A program made the position numbers and the translations under genes. Of a stretch of DNA of 64,000 nt, positions 1-8,156 are shown piece by piece (the stretch's first letter is position 1; every line of letters begins with the position of its first letter). The stretch is from Mesorhizobium sp. GbtcB19 (GTDB lineage Bacteria; Pseudomonadota; Alphaproteobacteria; Rhizobiales; Rhizobiaceae). The notes beneath the pieces were generated by a model that was not told where the DNA came from, did no database searches, and saw only the letters and a program-made list of their open reading frames with translations. The stretch covers positions 1 to 64,000 of the forward strand of contig NZ_JAGXJY010000024.1 in assembly GCF_019091085.1 (NCBI RefSeq), in the 5' to 3' direction.

Positions 1-744
1 TCGGCCCACAATGCCCTGACCGCGGCCTGTCTGGCCAGCAACGGCTCCAGGGGCGCAGAACGGATACTCGAGGGAAGGAAGGGCATGGCCGCCGGCATGT
101 CCAGCGATGCTGATCCCGCCCGCCTGACTGACGGCCTCGGCAGCCGCTGGGCAACGGAAGAGACATCGTTCAAATGGCATGCCTCCTGTCGGCACACGCA
201 CCCCGCCGCCGATGCCCTCCAGCTTCTCATGCGCCGTGAAGGGCTTGGGCCTGACGACATCGCGGAAGTCGTCGCCAACGTCCACCAGGGAGCCATCGAC
301 GTGCTGGGCGCGGTCGACGTTCCGCAAACGGTCCATCAGGCCAAGTTTTCGATGGGCACGGTTCTGGGGCTGATCGTCGTCCACGGCGTCGCCGACCTCG
401 ACGCCTTCGAACACCAGGCGCTTGCCGATGCGCGGATCGCGGCTTTCCGCTCGAAGGTGCGTATGGAATTCGACATCGAGGTCGACACGCTCTATCCGAA
501 ACAATGGATCGGAAAAGTGGCCGTCGCGACCGTCGATGGCCGCAAGCTCTTCGCCCGCGTCGACGAACCCAAGGGCGACCCCGGCAACACGCTTGCCAGG
601 CAGGAACTGGAAGCCAAGGCCATGCGCCTCGCTGAATTCCGAGGAGGCGCCACCGCGGATGAGATGCGCGCCTGTATCGCCCGGATCTGGGATCTCGATC
701 GGCCAGGCAGTTTTGCGGACATACTCCGCATCGCGCCGGCCTAA
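1..744 (+). CDS. MmgE/PrpD family protein, C-terminal part
   Basis: The reading frame is open to the left edge, so this is the 3' part (about 247 codons) of a gene that starts outside the window. The protein resembles the C-terminal half of the MmgE/PrpD family, which includes 2-methylcitrate dehydratase and cis-aconitate decarboxylase; the stretch around KFSMGTVLGL and the preceding Lys/His-rich segment (SFKWHASCRHTHPAADAL) are typical. The family members act as cytoplasmic dehydratases, isomerases or decarboxylases on small carboxylic acids. The substrate cannot be read from this fragment. The first ATG inside the frame, at 85, is internal and not the start. Family assignment is fairly sure; exact function is not. 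Confidence 0.8.
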   Translation, partial: SAHNALTAACLASNGSRGAERILEGRKGMAAGMSSDADPARLTDGLGSRWATEETSFKWHASCRHTHPAADALQLLMRREGLGPDDIAEVVANVHQGAIDVLGAVDVPQTVHQAKFSMGTVLGLIVVHGVADLDAFEHQALADARIAAFRSKVRMEFDIEVDTLYPKQWIGKVAVATVDGRKLFARVDEPKGDPGNTLARQELEAKAMRLAEFRGGATADEMRACIARIWDLDRPGSFADILRIAPA

Positions 745-797
745 GCGCTTTATTGACGACCGCTTGCGCAATTGCTCCGATTGCCTATTTGAGCCGC

Positions 798-1418
798 ATG
801 CCGTCAGTCAAAAACCGAACCGCCAAGGGCGCCTTCCAGGGCGATCTCTTCGGCGCGCCCGCAAGCCTGCCGCCCGCAAGTCTGCCGGAAGGCTTCTCCT
901 ACCGGCCGGACTTGATCGCCCATGACGAGGAGCAGAATCTGGTCCAACACATCCAGAGCCTGCCCTTCAAACCGTTCGATTTTCACGGTCATCTAGCCAA
1001 CAGGCAGGTCGTGGGCTTCGGTCTGCGCTACGACTACGAGCGCCGCCAGGTCGTCGAGGCGCCGGCGATACCCGAATTCCTGCTGCCGCTTCGCGCCAAG
1101 GTCGCCGATTTCGCGGGCGTCCAAGCCGCCGCGTTCGCGCAGGTGCTGATCAACGAGTATCGCCCGGGCGCCGGCATAGGCTGGCACCGGGACAAGCCGC
1201 ATTTCGAACTTGTTGCCGGCGTCTCCCTGCTGGCGCCGTGCGGCTTCCGGCTGCGCCGCAGGAACGGCGCCGCATGGGACCGTGCAACGATCGAGGTCGA
1301 GCCCAGGTCCGCCTATCTCATGGCGGGTCCGTCGCGAAACGAGTGGGAACACTCCATCCCGCCTGTCGACCGACACCGTTATTCAGTGACCTTCCGGACA
1401 ATACGCGACTCTGGCTAG
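798..1418 (+). CDS. alkB: AlkB-family 2-oxoglutarate/Fe(II) dioxygenase
   Basis: A 206-aa protein of the AlkB superfamily, which oxidatively removes alkyl groups from damaged nucleic acid bases using Fe(II), O2 and 2-oxoglutarate. The HxD iron motif is seen in GWHRDKPHFE, the distal His in EHSIPP, and the 2-oxoglutarate-binding Arg segment in RYSVTFRT. The N-terminal 40 residues are poorly conserved. The frame is open upstream to a TTG at 753, but the ATG at 798 gives a normal-length protein and a family-like N-terminus (MPSVKNRTAKG). It follows the MmgE/PrpD gene by about 50 bp on the same strand, with no obvious functional link. Similar rhizobial proteins are annotated as alpha-ketoglutarate-dependent dioxygenase AlkB; substrate preference is unknown. 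Confidence 0.88.
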   Translation: MPSVKNRTAKGAFQGDLFGAPASLPPASLPEGFSYRPDLIAHDEEQNLVQHIQSLPFKPFDFHGHLANRQVVGFGLRYDYERRQVVEAPAIPEFLLPLRAKVADFAGVQAAAFAQVLINEYRPGAGIGWHRDKPHFELVAGVSLLAPCGFRLRRRNGAAWDRATIEVEPRSAYLMAGPSRNEWEHSIPPVDRHRYSVTFRTIRDSG

Positions 1419-1497
1419 CCGCACCGGCGACTGTCCGGGAACCATCGTCCCGCCCAGGGGGTTGTGTCGTCAGATTTCGAGATCGAAAGGAAAGACG

Positions 1498-1908
1498 ATG
1501 CGCATGTTGACGATGGTCCTGACGCTGTCGGCCATGACGCTGGCGCAGCCCGCTTCTGCTCAACGCGCCGATCCGCAGCCGCCACAAGCACCGCCTCCGG
1601 CCCAGGAGCCCATCCCCGGCCAGCCTGTCCCCGACCAGGCTCAGCCTGATCAAGGCGACGCCGCCCAGAACGTCACCAACATCGTCGTGGTGGCGATCGA
1701 GGACCTGCCTTCGGAAGTGAAGACGCAGGCCGAAGCCATAGTCACCAGGACGACGGCCAAGGAACTGGCAAAGCTGCAGAACTCCGTCGACGCCTCGCCC
1801 GAGGCGACGTCGGTCCTGCGCGCCAATGGCCTCAACTCTTCACAGGTCGTTGCCGCCAACATCGATGGCGACGGCACGCTGACGCTGATCATCCAGACGA
1901 CGGCATGA
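1498..1908 (+). CDS. Exported proline-rich hypothetical protein
   Basis: A 136-aa protein of unknown function. The start at 1498 has an AAGGAAAG ribosome site just upstream and gives a clean signal peptide (MRMLTMVLTLSAMTLAQPASA, cleavage expected after the ASA motif). The mature protein begins with a Pro/Gln/Asp-rich stretch of about 35 residues and then a small folded-looking domain with alternating hydrophobic residues (VTNIVVVAIEDLP... near residue 65, ending TLTLIIQTTA). It is therefore probably periplasmic. No catalytic motif was recognised. It stands alone between AlkB and an oppositely oriented gene. Confidence 0.7.
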   Translation: MRMLTMVLTLSAMTLAQPASAQRADPQPPQAPPPAQEPIPGQPVPDQAQPDQGDAAQNVTNIVVVAIEDLPSEVKTQAEAIVTRTTAKELAKLQNSVDASPEATSVLRANGLNSSQVVAANIDGDGTLTLIIQTTA

Positions 1909-2033
1909 CCGGTCGGACCCGACGGGTGGCCGCGCAAGCTGAAGAGGGAGCGCGGAGCAACGCGCCCAAGTCTTCATCGCTCTCCCGCCGAGGTTTCTGG
2001 ACCGGCGCGATTGCCGGCGTCGAGGCCATCGCC

Positions 2034-2152
2034 GGAGCAATTCCGGGAAACGTGCGCAGCGGTTTCTGTCCGGAATTGCGTCAAACAAACCGGAATTGCA
2101 TCAAGCAAAAAGGTAGAGCGGGTGCCGTCTCGATGCACGGCGAACCGTTCTA
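2034..2152. repeat. Interspersed palindromic repeat, family R1, copy 1
   Basis: The first half pairs GCAATTCC (about 2037) with GGAATTGC (about 2072) around a core containing AGCGGTTT. A partial extra copy of CCGGAATTGC follows at about 2090. The second half (2114-2152) is a hairpin starting TAGAGCGG and ending in CCGTTCTA. Related copies lie at 2855, 18938 and 54041. The TAG stop of the leftward gene ending at 2150 lies in the last three bases of the repeat. Confidence 0.8.
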
Positions 2153-2584
2153 ATGCATGAACACCGCTCTCAGCCAGGCGAGAATGCCTGCGCCCGGCGA
2201 GACCGCCGCGCGCACGCGCGACGCAGCCCAGCGTGCCGGCATGTTTGCGCCGACATGGCAATGGCATACGACCTCATGCAGCTGCCAGTCGCTCATTTCG
2301 AAGAAGCGCCTGGCTTCGCCGTAGCTGTCGTCCCGCAGGCCTTGCGCGCGAAAGATCGGATCCGCGAAGGCGACTGCGATCGCCGATCCGTCGGTGCGCA
2401 TTCTTTCGCGCACGTCGGGCGAGGCATATTCGGTGCCCGACAGCGCCGTCAGGCGAAGGTCGGGATTTTGTTCGAGTAGCTGCGCCCAGCGTTCGAGGCG
2501 CTGGCCGCGATTGGCGATGAGAGCCGGTGCTTCGGCTTGAACGTCGGCAACGGCGTTGATTTGGTCAAGGGTTTGGTGCTTCAC
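2150..2584 (-). CDS. Hypothetical protein
   Basis: A 144-aa protein of no recognised family. The GTG at 2584 is chosen because the minus strand there has CAGGAGA about 6 bases before GTG-AAG. The longer frame back to 2623 lacks a ribosome site. The sequence looks mostly helical and soluble, with an odd His/Cys cluster near residue 110 (HEVVCHCHVGAN) that could bind a metal; this is speculation. Upstream is a 350-bp divergent spacer. The stop codon is formed by the end of an R1 repeat, so the repeat may have replaced the original C-terminus. Confidence 0.65.
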   Translation of the reverse strand: MKHQTLDQINAVADVQAEAPALIANRGQRLERWAQLLEQNPDLRLTALSGTEYASPDVRERMRTDGSAIAVAFADPIFRAQGLRDDSYGEARRFFEMSDWQLHEVVCHCHVGANMPARWAASRVRAAVSPGAGILAWLRAVFMH

Positions 2585-2934
2585 GGCCGTCTCCTGTATC
2601 GACAGATGATCACCCGCCCGCAATGGGAATTAAGGCGCCGCCCGACGCCGGCAAGAGCCGCACAGGCGCGATAGAATCATTTGATCATTACCCGCCGCCG
2701 GCGCGCGGCGATATCATGTTGGAACCATCCGCGAGCGCGACCGTTCTGCCAGCTTGCGCCGCCGATCGCTGCCCGACAAAGCGCCGGGGCTGCGGCGATC
2801 ACTTCCACCATTTCAGGTCGCATCCCGCTTGTTGGGATCGCAACAGAGCTTGCCTAGAGCAGTTCCAGGAAAAGTGTAATCGGTTTTCCGTCAGGAACTG
2901 CGTAAAGACAAAGGCACCGAGCGGAAGGAAAACG
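2585..2934. other. Divergent intergenic spacer (350 bp) with an R1 repeat
   Basis: No credible gene was found. It must hold the promoter of the leftward gene starting at 2584 and that of the small rightward ORF at 2935. The right part contains R1 copy 2 (2855-2913), ending about 20 bases before the ATG at 2935. A forward frame open from 2623 crosses the spacer but has no ribosome site or family-like sequence. Confidence 0.6.
2855..2913. repeat. Interspersed palindromic repeat, family R1, copy 2 (first half only)
   Basis: Contains the R1 first-half hairpin with arms GCAGTTCC and GGAACTGC. Compared with the other copies (GCAATTCC/GGAATTGC) both arms changed at the paired position, so base pairing is kept. 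The downstream half-hairpin seen in copies 1 and 3 is absent. Confidence 0.8.
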
Positions 2935-3228
2935 ATGGCTATTCTCCCCAATCCGGACCCGACGCCCACGCCGGTGCCCACGCCGCCTATCCCGGAACCC
3001 AAGCCGATGCGCGAGCCGGATCCGGACCGGCTTCCCGATGAGGAGCCGATCCCCAATCCCGATGAGAATGACGCGCCGCCCAGGCATTCGGAAGCGGGTG
3101 CGGCGCTGGCTTTTGAGGGAGGGAGGCGCCGGACACGCCTCCCGTCGCCCGCTGCTCACTCCCCGCGCATCGTCGCCTGGAAGGTCGGCAGGTGCTTCTT
3201 CTGCGCCTCGATCATGCGCTCGCGGTAG
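2935..3228 (+). CDS. Small proline-rich hypothetical protein
   Basis: A 97-aa ORF starting at ATG 2935 behind a good GGAAGGA ribosome site. The first 55 residues are a regular Pro/Asp/Glu repeat (MAILPNPDPTPTPVPTPPIP, then EPKPMREPDP...), acidic and likely disordered. The last 24 codons overlap the 3' end of the opposing SIS gene (ends 3156), and the residues there look like antisense sequence, so the original stop may have been lost. No function is recognised. The ribosome site and biased composition argue for real translation; the overlap lowers confidence. Confidence 0.45.
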   Translation: MAILPNPDPTPTPVPTPPIPEPKPMREPDPDRLPDEEPIPNPDENDAPPRHSEAGAALAFEGGRRRTRLPSPAAHSPRIVAWKVGRCFFCASIMRSR

Positions 3229-3947
3229 ACGCCGTAAATGACGTCGGTGTCGTGCAGCGTCACGCCGGCAATGGTCGGCGAGGCGAAGACCGGCAGCTCG
3301 ATGCCGCGCTTCGACAATTGCTCGGCCGTGCGCGCCAAAAGCTCATGCGCCATGACCATCGCCAGCACCGTCGAGGAGCCCGACACCGGCCGGCTCCAGC
3401 CTTCGATCGGCACCACCGCGTCTTCGATCGGTGAGCAGGTGTCGATGACGACGTCCGCCGCGTCCGCCAGCCGCTTGCCGGAAGAGTGCGTGGCCGGCTT
3501 GTCGAGATTGTTCTTGCTGGTGACGGCGACGACGAAGATGCCGCGCTTCCTGGCATAGAGCGCGGTGTCGATGCCCGACGAGTTGCGGCCGCTATGGCCG
3601 AAGATGATGATGGAATCGCCCTTGTTCAGCGGCTGATGATCCAGGAACTTTTCGGCGTATTTCTCCGTCCGCTCCAGCCAGAGCAGCTCGCGCACGCCGC
3701 CGGCGCCGAGCACGTTGTGCCACATCACGCGCGGGTCGGTCAGCGGGTTGAAACCGACGAAGCTGCCATAGCGCGGGAACATCTCCTGCGCCGGCAGCAC
3801 CGAATGGCCCGAACCATAGAGATGGACCAGCCCGCCATTTTCGAGCGTGTCGGCGAAACGGCTCGCCGCCTGACTGAAGGCTTCTTCATTGGCCTTCGAT
3901 GCCTGTTCGAGCAGAGCGGTGAGGCGTGGGATATAGAGATCGGACAC
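3156..3947 (-). CDS. SIS-domain sugar-phosphate-binding protein (UPF0309-like)
   Basis: A 263-aa cytoplasmic protein with one SIS (sugar isomerase) fold. Recognisable pieces are the N-terminal helix (LTALLEQASKANEEAFSQAA), the phosphosugar loop YGSGHSVLPAQEMFPR near residue 44, and GHSGRNSS near residue 117. It resembles the UPF0309 group, related to N-acetylmuramic acid-6-phosphate etherases and to phosphosugar isomerases. It is the last gene of the operon, 22 bp after the GntR regulator, downstream of a ROK kinase, so a phosphorylated (amino) sugar is the likely ligand. The substrate and reaction (isomerase, etherase or deaminase) are not known. Confidence 0.85.
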   Translation of the reverse strand: MSDLYIPRLTALLEQASKANEEAFSQAASRFADTLENGGLVHLYGSGHSVLPAQEMFPRYGSFVGFNPLTDPRVMWHNVLGAGGVRELLWLERTEKYAEKFLDHQPLNKGDSIIIFGHSGRNSSGIDTALYARKRGIFVVAVTSKNNLDKPATHSSGKRLADAADVVIDTCSPIEDAVVPIEGWSRPVSGSSTVLAMVMAHELLARTAEQLSKRGIELPVFASPTIAGVTLHDTDVIYGVYRERMIEAQKKHLPTFQATMRGE

Positions 3948-3969
3948 TTCGGTACTCCTGTTAATCGTG

Positions 3970-4734
3970 TCAGCTTCTGGTGTTCGGGCGGCCGGCGCGC
4001 AGCGTCGAGCGGATTTCGTAGCGGTCGCCGCGCATGACCGAGACGGTGAATTCGAACGGCCCGCGCTCGTCGATGGTGATGCGCTCGACGACGAAGGCGG
4101 GACTGCCCTCCGGCAGCTCCAGCAGTTCGGCGTCCGCCGCGCTGACGGCGCCGACGCGGTAGTTCTCGCGCGCCTCGACGGGCACGATGCCGTATTGCCG
4201 CTCCAGCGCTTCGTAGAGCGAGCCCTTCAGCAGACCGGCATCGAGGAAGCCCGGCACGCGCGCTGCCGAAAGCTGCGCGGTCTGGATGCCGATCGGTTCG
4301 TTGTTGCCGAGCCGCAATCGGCGGATGCGCACGATCGGGTCGCCCTCCTCGATCTCCAGCGCGCCGGCGGCCGCGGTATTTGCGGTGGTCAGGCTGCAGT
4401 CGAGCAGGCGTGAACCGGCGACCACGCCGATATTGCCCATCTCCTGCGTGAACGAGGTAAGCTCGCGCGTGCCGGCGACCAGCGTGGTGGAGCGCACAAA
4501 GGTGCCCCTGCCGTGCTCGCGCCTGAGCAACCCGCTTTCCTCCAGATTGCGCAACGCGTGGCGCAAGGTGATGCGGCTGACGCCGAACAGCGCGCAGAGC
4601 CGGTCCTCGGCCGGGATCTGGTCGCCGGTCGCCCATTCGCCGCTCTTGACGATGGCGCGGATCGCCTCCTCGACCTGGTACCAGAGCGGCTCCGGCCGCC
4701 TGCGGTCCGGCTGCTGAAAACTTGCTTCGCTCAT
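3970..4734 (-). CDS. GntR-family transcriptional regulator, HutC/UTRA type
   Basis: A 254-aa regulator with an N-terminal winged helix (about residues 15-85, including LYQVEEAIRAI-like and FGVSRITLRHALRNLEESGLL segments; VSRITLRHAL is the recognition helix) and a C-terminal UTRA ligand domain (about 100-245). UTRA regulators usually bind the sugar or sugar phosphate of the pathway they control and repress without it. Start: ATG 4734 with GGTGGAGG on the minus strand; a GTG at 4749 is possible. The start overlaps the ROK gene stop by 4 bases (ATGA), so it is translated within the operon and probably autoregulates it. Confidence 0.92.
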   Translation of the reverse strand: MSEASFQQPDRRRPEPLWYQVEEAIRAIVKSGEWATGDQIPAEDRLCALFGVSRITLRHALRNLEESGLLRREHGRGTFVRSTTLVAGTRELTSFTQEMGNIGVVAGSRLLDCSLTTANTAAAGALEIEEGDPIVRIRRLRLGNNEPIGIQTAQLSAARVPGFLDAGLLKGSLYEALERQYGIVPVEARENYRVGAVSAADAELLELPEGSPAFVVERITIDERGPFEFTVSVMRGDRYEIRSTLRAGRPNTRS

Positions 4735-5603
4735 CGGATCTGCCTCCACCCGTTTCCAGCCTGGCCGGCAAGCGCGGCGCCCACCAGGCCGGCGCGGGAG
4801 CCGAATTCTCCAGGCTTGAGTTCGATGCCGCGCAGATGCGGCGGCAATTGGCGCCGAAGCGCCACGAGCAACGGCGGCGCGATCACTTCGAGCGCATCGG
4901 CAAGACCACCGGACACCAGGATGACGCCTGGATCGAGCAGCCCGACGGCGCCGGCAAGCGCGGTGCCGAGCTGGCGCGCCGGCACCTCGAGCAAGGTCTG
5001 CGCCGCAAGGTCGCCTGCCTTGGCGGCCGCGATCAGCTGGCGGCTGTCGGCGAGCCCGATCTGGCCGGCAAGGGCGTCGAGCGCCCGGCCGGAGGCAACG
5101 CGCTCCAGCCAGCCGCTGCGCTCCTCGCCATGGTCCTTGATGTCGGCGCAGGCCCAGCCGAACGAGCAGGCGCCGCCATGCGCGCCGGCGACGATGCGGC
5201 CATTGGCCAGCACCGCCGAGCCGATGCCTGTGCCGATCGCGAGCAGGATCGCGTCGGAGACATCCTTGGCCGCGCCCTCGGCTGCTTCAGCAAGCAGCGC
5301 GATCTGCGCATCGTTGCCGACCGCGACGCTCATGTCGGGAAACAGCGCCGCGATGTCGACGCCGTCGAGCCAGGGCAGGTTCGGGATCCAGCGGCAGACG
5401 GACCCTTCGACCAGACCCGGCACGGCAAGCCCGAGCGCTTTGGCGTTGCCCATGGCCGCAAGCGCGCCGACACGCGCGACGAAAGCGGGGAGATTGTCCG
5501 GCGCTAGCTCGCGAACCTGCTGTGCGAGTGCAGCGACATTGCCTATATGGATAGCGGCGCGCAAATTGGTGCCGCCGAGATCGATGGCTAGAACCCGCGT
5601 CAT
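4731..5603 (-). CDS. ROK-family sugar kinase
   Basis: A 290-aa protein of the ROK family (repressor, ORF, kinase), here a kinase because it lacks an N-terminal DNA-binding domain. The ATP phosphate loop is seen at the start (VLAIDLGGTNLRAAI), and the second glycine motif in LAIGTGIGSAVLANGRI near residue 115. The usual ROK zinc motif (a CxCGxxGC-type cluster) is not clear; the equivalent region reads ACSFGWACADIKDH, so metal binding may differ. Start: ATG 5603, overlapping the PIG-L stop by ATGA. It probably phosphorylates the sugar imported by the transporter encoded upstream. Confident family, unknown sugar. Confidence 0.9.
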   Translation of the reverse strand: MTRVLAIDLGGTNLRAAIHIGNVAALAQQVRELAPDNLPAFVARVGALAAMGNAKALGLAVPGLVEGSVCRWIPNLPWLDGVDIAALFPDMSVAVGNDAQIALLAEAAEGAAKDVSDAILLAIGTGIGSAVLANGRIVAGAHGGACSFGWACADIKDHGEERSGWLERVASGRALDALAGQIGLADSRQLIAAAKAGDLAAQTLLEVPARQLGTALAGAVGLLDPGVILVSGGLADALEVIAPPLLVALRRQLPPHLRGIELKPGEFGSRAGLVGAALAGQAGNGWRQIR

Positions 5604-6343
5604 GTCTCGCGGCTCCGATCCGCGGCCGGCGGCGCAAACAGTCCGCTGCCGGCATTCCAGGAATGCGAGGCGGCAGCGAAAGCTTGCGCATGGCGTGTGC
5701 CGCGCAGGCAGCCGCGCAGCCGGTAGAGCGCGCTGTAATAATCGACATAGGGAAAGCTGCTTAAGCCCCGCGCCAGCTCGTATTCCATCACCGCTTCCTG
5801 CCAGGCATCGAAGCCGGCGCTGACATCGACAAGATGCTCGGGCCGAAAACCTTCGTCGTCCTCCCAGTTCTCCCCGAACAGCAACAGCTGCGGCGTATGC
5901 GCCGGATGGGCGCGCTTCAGCGTCGGCAGCGCCGAAAAGAAGATACCGTTCTGGGTGAGATGCGCCGCCGTGCGATGGTCCTTGTGCCAGCTGCCGTGCC
6001 AGTGGGTGATGACGACCTCCGGCCGCACCTCGCGGATCACGTCGCAAACCTGCAGGGCGGTGGCGTTGTCGTTGGGCAGGAAGGCGTCGCGCAGCTTCAT
6101 GGTGCGCATTTCCACACCGAGCCGCGCGGCGGCCTTCGCCGCCTCGTCCTCCTTCTGCGCCGAATAATGGTCCGGGATCAGGCAGGGATGGCCCTGCTCG
6201 CCCATCGTCAGATGCAGGAAGGTGACCTGGGCTCCATTCCTGGCGGCGGCCGCCGCCAGCGGTCCGGCGATGACCTCGGCGTCGAAGGCATGCGCCCCGA
6301 CGACCAGGATCGAGCGCGCGGCATAGACCTTGTCCTCGATCAT
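5600..6343 (-). CDS. PIG-L family protein with altered active-site motif
   Basis: A 247-aa protein of the PIG-L (LmbE-like) fold, a zinc-dependent N-acetyl-sugar deacetylase family. The usual first motif AHPDDE is replaced by AHAFDAEV near residue 15: the metal His and second Asp are kept but the first Asp, normally the general base, is Phe. The second metal site reads HWHGSWHKDH near residue 114. Similar deviations occur in PIG-L members that are not deacetylases (for example 4-oxalomesaconate hydratase). Start: ATG 6343, overlapping the permease stop by ATGA. Its position between sugar permeases and a ROK kinase suggests it modifies the imported sugar before or after phosphorylation. Confidence 0.85.
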   Translation of the reverse strand: MIEDKVYAARSILVVGAHAFDAEVIAGPLAAAAARNGAQVTFLHLTMGEQGHPCLIPDHYSAQKEDEAAKAAARLGVEMRTMKLRDAFLPNDNATALQVCDVIREVRPEVVITHWHGSWHKDHRTAAHLTQNGIFFSALPTLKRAHPAHTPQLLLFGENWEDDEGFRPEHLVDVSAGFDAWQEAVMEYELARGLSSFPYVDYYSALYRLRGCLRGTRHAQAFAAASHSWNAGSGLFAPPAADRSRET

Positions 6344-7179
6344 TTCATGCCTCCCCCGGCGCCGACGCCCTCGCGAATCTGGCGCGCCAGCAAACAATAC
6401 ATGATCAGGATCGGCGCCATGGAGATCGCCAGCGAAGCGAACACCAGGCCCCAATCGGTGCGGAACTGGCCGACGAACACGCTGATCGCCAGCGGCACGG
6501 TCTTATAGCGATCGTCGAAGATGAAGATCAGCGGGAAGAAGAAGTCGTTCCACACCGCGATCGCCGTGAAGATGGCGACGATCGACACCGCCGGCTTCAC
6601 CATCGGCAGCACGATCTGGAACAGGATGCGCGCCTCGCCGGCGCCGTCCATGCGCGCCGCCTCGTCGAGTTCGGACGGCAGCACGCGCATGAAATTGGCG
6701 AAGATGAAGACGGCGAAGGGGATGCGGATCGCCGAATAGACCAGGATCAGCCCGGTGAGAGAATCGAGCAGGCCGAGATTGCGCATCAGCGTGAACAGCT
6801 CCACCGAGGCAAGTCGGATCGGCAGCATGATGCCGGACAGGAATAGGCCGAGCATGATGCCGTTCCAGCCGAGCCTGTAGCGGCTGAGCGGATAGGCGGC
6901 CATCGCCGAGACGACGATGGTGAGGATCACCGCGCCGCCGGTGACGATCAGGCTGTTGATGAAATTGTGGCCGAGATCGGCCCGCGTCCAGGCGCGTACG
7001 AAATTGTCGAAGGCAAAGCTTTGCGGCAGGCCGAGCCGGTTGTCGTAGATCTCGGCCGTCGTCTTGAAACAGGAGACGACGAGGATGTAGAGCGGCAGCA
7101 GCACCGCCGCGGTCCACACAGCCAAGATGATCCAGCCAGGCAGCCGCGCCAATCTCTGCGGGAAAATGACGGCGCTCAT
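6340..7179 (-). CDS. ABC sugar transporter permease, MalG/CUT1 type
   Basis: A 279-aa inner-membrane protein with six predicted transmembrane segments. The EAA loop that contacts the ATPase is seen as ELDEAARMDGAGEARILFQI near residue 190, and the C-terminus matches MalG-type permeases (WGLVFASLAISMAPILIMYCLLARQIREG). Start: ATG 7179, overlapping the upstream permease stop by ATGA. It pairs with the 7176-8156 permease to form the channel of a carbohydrate importer. No ATPase gene lies nearby, so it probably uses a shared MsmK/UgpC-like ATPase encoded elsewhere. Confidence 0.93.
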   Translation of the reverse strand: MSAVIFPQRLARLPGWIILAVWTAAVLLPLYILVVSCFKTTAEIYDNRLGLPQSFAFDNFVRAWTRADLGHNFINSLIVTGGAVILTIVVSAMAAYPLSRYRLGWNGIMLGLFLSGIMLPIRLASVELFTLMRNLGLLDSLTGLILVYSAIRIPFAVFIFANFMRVLPSELDEAARMDGAGEARILFQIVLPMVKPAVSIVAIFTAIAVWNDFFFPLIFIFDDRYKTVPLAISVFVGQFRTDWGLVFASLAISMAPILIMYCLLARQIREGVGAGGGMK

Positions 7180-8156
7180 AGCTCGACCGTCCGCTTGTCG
7201 AAGAAGCGCAACATCAGCAGCGTGCCGATGCTGAGGACCAGGAACAGCATGGTGCCGAGCGCCAGCGCCAGCCCGATATCGGTGATGCCGACGGCGCCCT
7301 CGGCGCCGAAGGCGAGCCGGTAGAAATAGGTCACCAGCGTATCGGTCGAATAGCTCGGATTGCCCTGCACGCCCTGCATCACATAGACGATGTCGAACTG
7401 GTTGAAGGTGTTGATGAAGGAGAGCGTCGTCAGCGTGCCGAGCGCCGGCATCAGCAGCGGCAGAGCGACGGAATAGAGCATGCGCGCATTGCCGGCGCCG
7501 TCGAGCTTCGCCGCCTCGAACACCTGCGGCGAGATCTGCCTGAGACCCGCCGTGTAGATCAGCACCGGCAGGCCCATCCAGTTCCAGGCGTCGACGGCAA
7601 TCAGCATGCCGAGCGCGGTATGGCTGTTGCCGAGCACGGTCAGGCTGCCCTGGTGCAGGCCGAGCCCGTTCAGCGCCCATTCGACGATGCCGCCCGGCGC
7701 GAGCAGCAGCCGCCACAGCGCGCCGACGATGACCGGGCTTAACACCGCCGGAAAGAAGAACACCGACTGGAAGAAGGCGGAGCCCCTGTTGCGCAGGAAG
7801 AGCAGCCAGGCGAACAAAAGGCCGAGGCCGTTCTGCAGCAGCATGATGCCGAAGAACCACGCGACATTGTGCCAGAGCGCGCCGTAGAGCCGCGCGCCGC
7901 TCGGAAAGACGAACAGGCGCGAGAAGTTCGCGAGGCCCGCGAACTCCTGCGTGCGCATCCCCTTCCAGGCGAAGAAGCTGCCCCACAGCGACATGAGCAG
8001 CGGATAGAGCACGAACAGCCCGTAGACGGCCAAGGCCGGCAGGATGAACAGCACCGCCATGCGCTGCTGCGTGCGCTGGAGGCTGGTCATGCGGCGGAGC
8101 TTGGTCATGCGCTGCTCTGTAGGCTGAGATACCGGCAGATGGCCGGCACTCTTCAC
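7176..8156 (-). CDS. ABC sugar transporter permease, MalF/CUT1 type
   Basis: A 326-aa inner-membrane permease. The first transmembrane segment starts near residue 33 (MAVLFILPALAVYGLFVLYP), and the EAA loop is FEAAKLDGAGNARMLYSVALP near residue 220. Start: ATG 8156, overlapping the binding-protein stop by 4 bases; internal ATGs after MTKL are possible alternatives. It is the MalF-like partner of the following permease. Confidence 0.93.
   Translation of the reverse strand: MKSAGHLPVSQPTEQRMTKLRRMTSLQRTQQRMAVLFILPALAVYGLFVLYPLLMSLWGSFFAWKGMRTQEFAGLANFSRLFVFPSGARLYGALWHNVAWFFGIMLLQNGLGLLFAWLLFLRNRGSAFFQSVFFFPAVLSPVIVGALWRLLLAPGGIVEWALNGLGLHQGSLTVLGNSHTALGMLIAVDAWNWMGLPVLIYTAGLRQISPQVFEAAKLDGAGNARMLYSVALPLLMPALGTLTTLSFINTFNQFDIVYVMQGVQGNPSYSTDTLVTYFYRLAFGAEGAVGITDIGLALALGTMLFLVLSIGTLLMLRFFDKRTVEL

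Noticed and set aside
4731-6047. 438-codon frame suggesting a longer ROK protein with an N-terminal domain
   Set aside because: The upstream part is a shifted reading of the PIG-L gene; the ROK phosphate motif begins right after ATG 5603.
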